A DNA stretch of 64,000 nucleotides from Mycolicibacterium moriokaense (lineage in GTDB: Bacteria > Actinomycetota > Actinomycetes > Mycobacteriales > Mycobacteriaceae), in the NCBI RefSeq assembly GCF_010726085.1, contig NZ_AP022560.1, positions 2,666,001 to 2,730,000 on the forward strand, written 5' to 3'. Both the position numbers and the translations under genes were made by a program. Every line of letters starts with the position of its first letter. The stretch's first letter is position 1. This document shows, piece by piece, positions 58,179 to 64,000 of this stretch. The notes under the pieces were generated by a model that worked only from the letters and a program-made list of their open reading frames with translations, had not been told where the DNA came from and searched no databases.

Positions 58179-60017
58179 AGCAGTTTCGCGGACAAGACCT
58201 TCACCGCGCCGGCGCAGATTCGGAACTTCTGCATCATCGCCCATATCGACCACGGTAAGTCGACGCTGGCCGACCGGATGCTGCAACTCACCGGTGTGGT
58301 CGCCGAACGGGATATGCGCGCCCAGTACCTGGACCGGATGGACATCGAGCGTGAGCGCGGTATCACCATCAAGGCGCAGAACGTCCGGCTGCCCTGGAAG
58401 GTGAACGGTGTCGATTATGTTCTCCACCTGATCGACACCCCCGGCCACGTCGACTTCACCTACGAGGTGTCCCGGGCGCTGGAGGCCTGCGAGGGTGCGG
58501 TGCTGCTGGTGGACGCCGCGCAGGGCATCGAGGCGCAGACGCTGGCCAACCTGTACCTGGCGCTGGACCGGGACCTGCACATCATCCCGGTGCTCAACAA
58601 GATCGACCTGCCCGCCGCCGACCCGGACCGCTACGCCGGCGAGATCGCCCACATCATCGGCTGTGAGCCCTCCGACGTGCTGCGGGTATCGGGGAAGACC
58701 GGTGAAGGGGTCGCTGACCTGCTCGATCACGTCGTCCGTGAGGTGCCCCCGCCCACCGGCGATGCCGACGCCCCAGCGCGGGCGATGATCTTCGACTCGG
58801 TGTACGACACCTATCGCGGTGTGGTGACCTACGTGCGCGTGGTCGACGGCAAGATCATCCCGCGCGAACGCATCAAGATGATGTCCACCGGGGCCACCCA
58901 CGAGCTGCTGGAAGTGGGCATCGTCTCCCCGGAGCCCAAGGCGTCCGACGGCCTCGGCGTGGGGGAGGTCGGCTACCTGATCACCGGCGTGAAGGACGTG
59001 CGCCAGTCCAAGGTGGGTGACACCGTCACGAGCGCGCGCAACGGTGCGACCGAACCGCTGACCGGGTATCGGGAACCGCGGCCGATGGTCTACTCCGGGC
59101 TGTATCCGGTGGACGGTTCGGACTACCCGGACCTGCGTGACGCGCTGGAGAAGCTACAGCTCAACGACGCCGCCCTGACGTACGAGCCGGAGACGTCGGT
59201 AGCCCTCGGTTTCGGGTTCCGCAGCGGCTTTCTCGGCCTGCTGCACATGGAGATCACCCGCGAGCGCCTCGAGCGCGAGTTTGGTCTCGATTTGATATCG
59301 ACGTCACCCAACGTCGTGTATCGCGTTGTGCAGGAGGACGGCACGGAAATCGTCGTCACCAACCCGTCGGACTGGCCCGAGGGCAAGGTACGCACCGTGT
59401 ACGAGCCCATCGTCAAGACGACCATCATCGCGCCGAGCGAGTTCATCGGCACGATCATGGAGCTGTGCCAGTCGCGGCGGGGCGAGCTCGGCGGCATGGA
59501 CTACCTTTCGCCGGAGCGGGTCGAGCTGCGGTACACAATGCCGTTGGGGGAGATCATCTTTGACTTCTTCGACGCGCTGAAGTCGCGCACCCGCGGCTAC
59601 GCGAGCCTCGACTACGAGGAGGCAGGCGAACAGGAAGCGGCTCTGGTGAAGGTCGACATTCTGTTGCAGGGCGAGGCCGTCGACGCGTTCAGCGCCATCG
59701 TGCACAAGGATTCCGCCTACGCGTACGGCAACAAGATGACGACCAAACTCAAGGAGCTGATTCCGCGTCAGCAGTTCGAAGTTCCGGTCCAGGCGGCGAT
59801 CGGCTCGAAGATCATTGCTCGCGAAAACATCCGCGCGATCCGCAAAGACGTGCTATCGAAGTGCTACGGCGGTGACATCACGCGCAAGCGCAAGCTGCTC
59901 GAGAAACAAAAAGAGGGCAAGAAGCGAATGAAGACCATAGGTCGGGTCGAGGTGCCTCAGGAGGCCTTCGTCGCGGCGCTGTCCACCGATGCCCCGGCGG
60001 ACAAGACGAAGAAGTAG
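58176..60017 (+). CDS. lepA: Elongation factor 4 (LepA), GTPase
   Basis: A ribosome-associated translational GTPase that acts on stalled or mis-translocated ribosomes. If read from ATC 58176 it has 613 residues, near the family norm of 600. The P-loop [14 protein letters not shown] is at about residues 23-36, the switch I region [32 protein letters not shown] the G3 motif, and NKIDLP the G4. The C-terminal LepA-specific domain contains [20 protein letters not shown] and [20 protein letters not shown]. Without the non-canonical start the P-loop would be lost, so this start is needed. The upstream gene is divergent; a lipoprotein gene follows. Confidence 0.95.
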   Translation: MSSFADKTFTAPAQIRNFCIIAHIDHGKSTLADRMLQLTGVVAERDMRAQYLDRMDIERERGITIKAQNVRLPWKVNGVDYVLHLIDTPGHVDFTYEVSRALEACEGAVLLVDAAQGIEAQTLANLYLALDRDLHIIPVLNKIDLPAADPDRYAGEIAHIIGCEPSDVLRVSGKTGEGVADLLDHVVREVPPPTGDADAPARAMIFDSVYDTYRGVVTYVRVVDGKIIPRERIKMMSTGATHELLEVGIVSPEPKASDGLGVGEVGYLITGVKDVRQSKVGDTVTSARNGATEPLTGYREPRPMVYSGLYPVDGSDYPDLRDALEKLQLNDAALTYEPETSVALGFGFRSGFLGLLHMEITRERLEREFGLDLISTSPNVVYRVVQEDGTEIVVTNPSDWPEGKVRTVYEPIVKTTIIAPSEFIGTIMELCQSRRGELGGMDYLSPERVELRYTMPLGEIIFDFFDALKSRTRGYASLDYEEAGEQEAALVKVDILLQGEAVDAFSAIVHKDSAYAYGNKMTTKLKELIPRQQFEVPVQAAIGSKIIARENIRAIRKDVLSKCYGGDITRKRKLLEKQKEGKKRMKTIGRVEVPQEAFVAALSTDAPADKTKK

Positions 60018-60027
60018 GTACTTGAAA

Positions 60028-60744
60028 ATGATGCGCTCAACGGCTCGCACAGTGGGTGCGTTGAGCGCGTGCGTCGTCCTTGCGGCGTGCGGCGCACCGA
60101 CTCAGGATGCGCGGCCGACGGTGCGCATCGCCGAAGCCGTCCAACCGTCGCCGGCCAGGGCGCTGGACGAGATCCTGCCCACGCACGACGAACTGGCCGT
60201 CCTCGGCCCCAACGGCATGATGAGTCAACGCGTCCAGGGCGGCCCCGACGTGCTGCTGGCTAGCGTGGGAGAAGCGGACGCGACCCCCGCCGAGTGCGTC
60301 AGCCCCGCCTACCGGCTGCAGCGAGTGGTCTACCAGGCAGGTCCGGTGCAGCGGGTGGCGAGTCAGTCGTGGGCGGGCGGAACGTTCGACAAACCACCGG
60401 TGTCCGGGTTCTTCGGCGTCGTGCAGTTCGCCTCCGAGGCTGATGCGCAGGCGTTCTTCGCCACCGCGGCCGAAAGGTGGCACCGCTGCAACGGACAGAC
60501 GCTGGTGTTGGACCAAGCCGGACATGGTGCGCAGGAAACCAGCAGGGTCACCGACGTGTCCGTCGATGGCCGGATGGTGTCGGCGATGGTCATGCACGAC
60601 GCGGGTTCGATGACCCAGCGGGCGCTCGGGGTGGCCGCGGATTGTGTTGTGGACGTGGAGGTTACCGACGCCAACGGTCTCAGCGGCCCGGACGGGGCTG
60701 CGAGCGTGGCGAGCCTGATGCTGGAGAAGGTCGGCGCCGCGTAA
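60028..60744 (+). CDS. lppR: Lipoprotein with PknH-like extracellular sensor domain
   Basis: A 238-residue secreted lipoprotein. The signal peptide runs to the lipobox LAAC (VVLAACGAPT), so the cysteine near residue 21 should be lipidated. The rest matches the PknH_C-type sensor fold: HDELAVLGPNGMM, ECVSPAYRLQRVVYQ, FASEADAQAFFATAAERWHR followed by CNG, and AADCVVDVEVTD, with cysteines suited to two disulfides. The ligand is unknown. Position just after lepA is that of lppR (Rv2403c) in M. tuberculosis. Two ATGs in a row (60028, 60031) are possible starts. Confidence 0.88.
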   Translation: MMRSTARTVGALSACVVLAACGAPTQDARPTVRIAEAVQPSPARALDEILPTHDELAVLGPNGMMSQRVQGGPDVLLASVGEADATPAECVSPAYRLQRVVYQAGPVQRVASQSWAGGTFDKPPVSGFFGVVQFASEADAQAFFATAAERWHRCNGQTLVLDQAGHGAQETSRVTDVSVDGRMVSAMVMHDAGSMTQRALGVAADCVVDVEVTDANGLSGPDGAASVASLMLEKVGAA

Positions 60745-60795
60745 CGCCTTGGCCCCCGAATTGTCGGGTGGCGCACGCATCGGCCGGAAGTCGGT

Positions 60796-60801
60796 CACAA
60801 T
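60796..60801 (+). promoter_or_regulatory. Possible -10 element for the second lipoprotein gene
   Basis: CACAAT, six bases, then the GTG at 60808; no Shine-Dalgarno is seen. Confidence 0.4.
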
Positions 60802-60807
60802 AACGCG

Positions 60808-61518
60808 GTGACCAATATCGGTACAGCCACCCGGGTATCCGCCGGATTCGCCGTGATCGCGGCATCCGTCCTGCTCACCGGCTGTGTGACCACCGTCTCG
60901 GGCACGGCGACGCGGGCCCAGAACCCGGGCGCCGACGTGGCTCCGCTGGACGAGTCGAAGCTCGAGGACGTGGTGCTGACGATCGGTGAGGTCAACACCA
61001 TCATGGGTGCGAGGACCATGGAGGTCACCAGCGAACTGGAAGACATGACCGACCATTCGGACCAGGTCTCGGAGCCGGAGTGCCTCGGCGCGGTCTACGG
61101 AGCCGAGGAACCCGTGTACGCCGGCAGCGGCTGGAAGGCGGTGCTGGACCAGATCGCGCGCGAAGAAGGCGATGACAACGACCACTGGGTGGAACAGACC
61201 CTCGTGTTGTACCCATCGGCCGACAAGGCGCTGAACTTCTTCGACAAGTCCAAGGCGATATGGGAGTCGTGCGCCAACTACACGGTTTCGGTGGACGACG
61301 GCGGCAACACCTACGACTGGGAACTCGGTGAGGTCACCGCAAAGGACAATCTGATCACCCAGCTCACGATCCAATCCGACGCGGACGGGTGGGGATGCCA
61401 GCACGCCCTCTCGCCGGTCTCCAACATCACCGTCGAGGTGTGGGCGTGCAGCTACGACATCGGCGACGAAGCGGCGACCATCGTGAACGACGTGGTCGCC
61501 AACGTCACCAAAAAGTAG
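60808..61518 (+). CDS. Second lipoprotein with PknH-like extracellular sensor domain
   Basis: A 236-residue lipoprotein with signal peptide and lipobox LLTGC (VLLTGCVTTVSG). The domain from about residue 48 has VLTIGEVNTIMGARTMEVTS, ECLGAVYGAEEPVYAGSGW, LYPSADKALNFFDKSKAIWE with SCAN, and conserved cysteines in WGCQHALSP and EVWACSYDIGDEAA. It belongs to the same family as its upstream neighbour but is clearly diverged, so an older duplication. GTG start at 60808. Role unknown; sits outside the membrane. Confidence 0.85.
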   Translation: MTNIGTATRVSAGFAVIAASVLLTGCVTTVSGTATRAQNPGADVAPLDESKLEDVVLTIGEVNTIMGARTMEVTSELEDMTDHSDQVSEPECLGAVYGAEEPVYAGSGWKAVLDQIAREEGDDNDHWVEQTLVLYPSADKALNFFDKSKAIWESCANYTVSVDDGGNTYDWELGEVTAKDNLITQLTIQSDADGWGCQHALSPVSNITVEVWACSYDIGDEAATIVNDVVANVTKK

Positions 61519-61542
61519 CTCTGACCGGAGCGAACCAACCAG

Positions 61543-62979
61543 TCAGATCATGTATTCCAGCTGAAGCTGGCCTTCCGGCTCCTCGGTGTGCGTGCTGCCG
61601 AGCAACGTCTCTGCGACGTGTCTGGCCTGCACGCGCAACTCCGGAACCGCGATGGTCTCCCAATACGTGCCCCGAAGCATCGGGCCCAAGGCGAGCAGCC
61701 AGGGCGATCTCTCGCCGGTCGCGGTCAACACGGTGTGATCGGAGTCCACGTGGATTCCCATGTCGGTGGAATCCGGGGCGATCGCACCTCGCCGAAGCAG
61801 GTTCTGCAGCAATACCGATTGGGTCGCAGTGAATTTCGTGGATGGACCCGTCGCATTGAGTACCAGGTCGCCCTCAAGCGATGCACCGCCGGCGAGGTCG
61901 ACGACGATCCTGTCGGCGGATGCCCGCAACTTCTCGATGGTGTCCGCATGAACGCGCAGTTGCCCGGTGAGTTGTGCGCTGGTGATCTGTGAGTAGATGT
62001 CCGGAGCGATCCGATGGCGGAACACATTCCACCGCGCCGCGTGCTTCTTCGCAAAGGTCAGACGTTCGTCGTGGCTGAAACCGCTCCAGATGCGTTGGGT
62101 GTGGGGCCGCAACTTGTCGACGATGATCGCGGGATTGGCGTTGCGCGCGTGCAGGATTGCGCAGTGCTCCTCGATGAGCGCCAGCAGCTTGTCGAGTCCC
62201 AGCGTCGCGACGTCGACCCCTGGCGGCGGAAAATCCGGATACCTGATGCCGCGGAAATGCGAATGCGGGAACCATCCGTGACGCGACACCGCGTGGATGG
62301 TGCCGAGCCATCCCTTGGCGCGAAGGGTGAGGATCGCATCGACCGCGGTGAGGCCGGTCCCCAGGATGACGATGCTGCCGTGGTATGGCGGGAGACGTTC
62401 CTCCCACGACTGCCACGGATTACCGACCCAGGCCGGATGTTCGGAAAGACTCTCGGTTCCGGGCAGCGCCGCGGGTGGCTCATTGCCGGTGGCCAGCACG
62501 ACGCGATCGGCACTCAGCGTCGATCCGTCGGCGAGGCGCACGAGACAACCGGATTCGCTTGGTTCCACGTCGACCGCCGAGCCGATGACGAACTCGGCCG
62601 ATGCGGGTGCCATCTCACCGGGGCTTTGCAAATGATGTTGGACGATGGACCGCACGTAGTCGCCGTAGATCTGGCGCGGCACGAAGCGCTCGCGGAGGTC
62701 GATCTCGGAGGCCGACTCGAATTCAGATCGCGTCCGCAGCCATTGAAGGAAATGATCGGGCTCGTGGGGGAACGCCGACATGTTCCGCGCCGCGACGTTG
62801 AGCAGGTATTCCGGACGCCGGAGACGGTACGCGACCCCGCGTCCCACCGAGGGTTCGTCGCTGATGACGGTGATGTGCAGCGGATGGTCGGTCAGTCGTG
62901 CGAGGTTCACTGCGCTCATGGACCCGCTGAAACCTCCGCCGATGACGGCGATCCGACGAGGTACTGACGATCGATCCAC
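61543..62979 (-). CDS. FAD/NAD(P)-binding domain protein
   Basis: A 478-residue protein with the N-terminal motif IAVIGGGFSGSMSAVNLARL, GRGVAYRLRRPEYLLNVAAR and then MSAFPHEPDHFLQWL, the pattern of the HpyO-like FAD/NAD(P)-binding family. A second dinucleotide site is SIVILGTGLTAVDAILTLRA. LVLNATGPSTKFTATQSVLL lies near the C-terminus. Such proteins are often found near ornithine/lysine hydroxylase-like or siderophore enzymes, but no such context is here, so the reaction is unknown. It is convergent with the lipoprotein gene, where TCTGAC and GTCAGA (61520-61547) can form a short hairpin. Confidence 0.82.
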   Translation of the reverse strand: MDRSSVPRRIAVIGGGFSGSMSAVNLARLTDHPLHITVISDEPSVGRGVAYRLRRPEYLLNVAARNMSAFPHEPDHFLQWLRTRSEFESASEIDLRERFVPRQIYGDYVRSIVQHHLQSPGEMAPASAEFVIGSAVDVEPSESGCLVRLADGSTLSADRVVLATGNEPPAALPGTESLSEHPAWVGNPWQSWEERLPPYHGSIVILGTGLTAVDAILTLRAKGWLGTIHAVSRHGWFPHSHFRGIRYPDFPPPGVDVATLGLDKLLALIEEHCAILHARNANPAIIVDKLRPHTQRIWSGFSHDERLTFAKKHAARWNVFRHRIAPDIYSQITSAQLTGQLRVHADTIEKLRASADRIVVDLAGGASLEGDLVLNATGPSTKFTATQSVLLQNLLRRGAIAPDSTDMGIHVDSDHTVLTATGERSPWLLALGPMLRGTYWETIAVPELRVQARHVAETLLGSTHTEEPEGQLQLEYMI

Positions 62980-63245
62980 GAGTCCCCATTCGGCGCGGTG
63001 CGGTGTTACGCCGAGGGGTTCAACCAGCGGCAGCGCCAGTATCCCAGTGTAGTCCGCTGCGGCAAGGTCCGGCTGCCGCCGGATGGGCTGGGATCACCTG
63101 ACCTGTTTAGAATCTGCGCGGTTTTAACGGACTACCGCGATTTCACGCGGTTGCGACCAATCTGATTCAAAGGGAACACGATCGCCGTCCTGCGGTCTCG
63201 CCTACCACGCGCCGCGGTGCGACTTCCATGATGAGCGTTCGCGCC

Positions 63246-63251
63246 TAGCCT
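63246..63251 (+). promoter_or_regulatory. Predicted -10 element of a leaderless promoter
   Basis: TAGCCT, six bases, then the GTG at 63258. Confidence 0.55.
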
Positions 63252-63257
63252 GCAGGC

Positions 63258-63455
63258 GTGAGCGAGTACGTGGAGTTGACCTCTCCCGAAGGCGGGGTCG
63301 TTCCTTGGTTGCAGCCTGTCGGCAGTTGGCCGTGGGTGGTGCTGCTTCTCGGGGTCGTCATCATCGCTCTCGGCGGTCTGGTGTTCTCTCATGAAGCGGA
63401 CGGCGATCCCGCAGGCACATTGCAGCCGTCAGTGACGCAACAGGCGGTGCCGTGA
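63258..63455 (+). CDS. Small single-span membrane protein
   Basis: A 65-residue protein with one hydrophobic helix, WPWVVLLLGVVIIALGGLVF (about residues 24-43), an N-terminal SEYVELTSPEGG and a short polar tail. No family is recognised. The GTG start follows a TAGCCT -10 by six bases, and the stop overlaps the GTG of the flavin monooxygenase gene (GTGA), so both are translated from one message. It might anchor or assist the downstream enzyme; this is only inferred from coupling. Confidence 0.7.
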   Translation: MSEYVELTSPEGGVVPWLQPVGSWPWVVLLLGVVIIALGGLVFSHEADGDPAGTLQPSVTQQAVP

Positions 63456-64000
63456 CGCGGCAACTGCACCTGCTGGCGTTCGGAAACACGCGCTCGGCTG
63501 GCCCGTGGCGTCATCCTGACATCGACAACAGCACCGCAGGGGTTCGTCGCGGACTGATCAGCCGTGCACAGGCGGCCGAGGCCGGTGCGTTTGACGCGGT
63601 GTTCTTCGCCGATGGCCTCAATTTCGGCCCGTCTGCGACGTGGCCGTACAAAACGCCGGAAGACTTCGAGCCCCTGACCACGACGGCGGCGCTCTCCTCA
63701 GTCACCGAGCGCATCGGTCTGGTTGTCACCGGTTCGGCGACGTTGCAGCAGCCTTATCACCTCGCGCGCCAACTCCTCTCACTCGACCACCTCAGCGGTG
63801 GCCGTGCAGGGTGGAATCTGGTGACGAGTTTCGCGCGCGCCGCGGCCGACAACTTCAGCGCCGCCGGTGTAGTGGACCACGATGAGCGGTACGCGATAGC
63901 GGAAGAGGCCATCGACGTCGTCAAGAAGCTATGGGACTCCTGGGACGACGACACGATCATCGAGGACCGGGTCAACGGAATCTTCCACGACATAACCAAG
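63452..64000 (+). CDS. Luciferase-like FMN-dependent monooxygenase (NtaA/DszA type), partial
   Basis: The reading frame from GTG 63452 is open to the window end (183 codons visible). It starts VTRQLHLLAFGNTRSAGPWR, followed by AQAAEAGAFDAVFFADGLNF, LVVTGSATLQQPYHLARQLL and SGGRAGWNLVTSFARAAADN, all typical of the NtaA/SnaA/DszA branch of bacterial luciferase-like flavin monooxygenases, which use FMNH2 to attack chelators or sulfur compounds. The WNLVTS motif is a family mark. A flavin reductase would be expected nearby, outside the window. Confidence 0.9.
   Translation, partial: MTRQLHLLAFGNTRSAGPWRHPDIDNSTAGVRRGLISRAQAAEAGAFDAVFFADGLNFGPSATWPYKTPEDFEPLTTTAALSSVTERIGLVVTGSATLQQPYHLARQLLSLDHLSGGRAGWNLVTSFARAAADNFSAAGVVDHDERYAIAEEAIDVVKKLWDSWDDDTIIEDRVNGIFHDITK

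Noticed and set aside
1..64000. CRISPR arrays, tRNA or rRNA genes, prophage or integrase genes
   Set aside because: No regularly spaced repeats, cloverleaf candidates, rRNA stretches or phage proteins were recognised on either strand.

Overview
The window is a high-GC chromosome segment from a mycobacterium, most likely a fast-growing environmental Mycolicibacterium-type species. From memory of Mycobacterium tuberculosis, the backbone order proA, moxR-like gene, VWA gene, nadD, rsfS, gpgP, octT, degV, comEA, comEC, holA, rpsT, ATP-grasp gene, alpha-E gene, transglutaminase gene, RNase Z-like gene, CBS gene, Rv2405-like gene, lepA and lppR matches the Rv2427c to Rv2403c block read backwards. 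No tRNA, rRNA, CRISPR array, transposase or prophage gene was seen, and no gap between genes exceeds 300 bases.

Layout. 1-1198: end of an enoyl-CoA hydratase gene and a ribokinase, on the minus strand. 1272-4862: proA and a MoxR/VWA chaperone pair. 4869-11339: an accessory catabolic cluster (APC permease, FGGY glycerol-kinase-like enzyme, GlpA-like and GlpB/HcnB-like flavoproteins) divergent from a GntR/HutC regulator, with two matching operator boxes between them. 11371-14614: a tightly overlapping operon nadD-rsfS-gpgP-octT-degV covering NAD synthesis, ribosome silencing and methylglucose lipopolysaccharide precursors.

14688-42473 is a 28-kb island where M. tuberculosis carries eis. It encodes what looks like a complete but non-canonical route for a steroid or similar polycyclic ketone: a KstD-like dehydrogenase, the Rieske oxygenase KshA, a delta4-(5alpha)-KstD-like dehydrogenase, HsaA-, HsaC- and HsaD-like enzymes for A-ring hydroxylation, meta-cleavage and C-C hydrolysis, two Baeyer-Villiger monooxygenases (one HAPMO-like), two HSL-family esterases, a FadD/FadE pair, several SDRs including two of the mycofactocin-associated type, a stand-alone [2Fe-2S] ferredoxin, a small cysteine-rich protein translationally coupled to KshA, an unassigned protein with a possible H-x-D...H iron site, and PadR and IclR regulators. 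No HsaB flavin reductase or KshB reductase gene lies in the window.

The most striking signal is a recurring 16-bp motif (core CGGGA with an upstream yCy) in front of at least six island transcription units. It is centred about 48-52 bp upstream of the predicted transcription start each time, and it lies in the middle of both the kstD/kshA and the fadE/BVMO divergent regions. This looks like an undescribed island-wide regulon.

42641-50823 returns to backbone: a membrane protein, comEA-comEC-holA (DNA uptake-like proteins and DNA polymerase III delta), rpsT, and the ATP-grasp/alpha-E/transglutaminase set, with a polyglutamine tail on the ATP-grasp protein. 50922-64000 holds an RNase Z-like hydrolase, an aldo/keto reductase, a CBS protein with a GNAT acetyltransferase, an inserted GT2/GT-C-like glycosyltransferase pair, an Rv2405-type PemK-fold protein, lepA (apparently starting on a non-canonical AUC codon), two PknH-sensor-like lipoproteins, an FAD/NAD(P)-binding protein, a small membrane protein, and the start of a flavin monooxygenase cut by the window edge.

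Many genes start directly on an ATG or GTG 6-7 bases after a TANNNT hexamer, the pattern of leaderless mycobacterial transcripts; this was used to choose several start codons.
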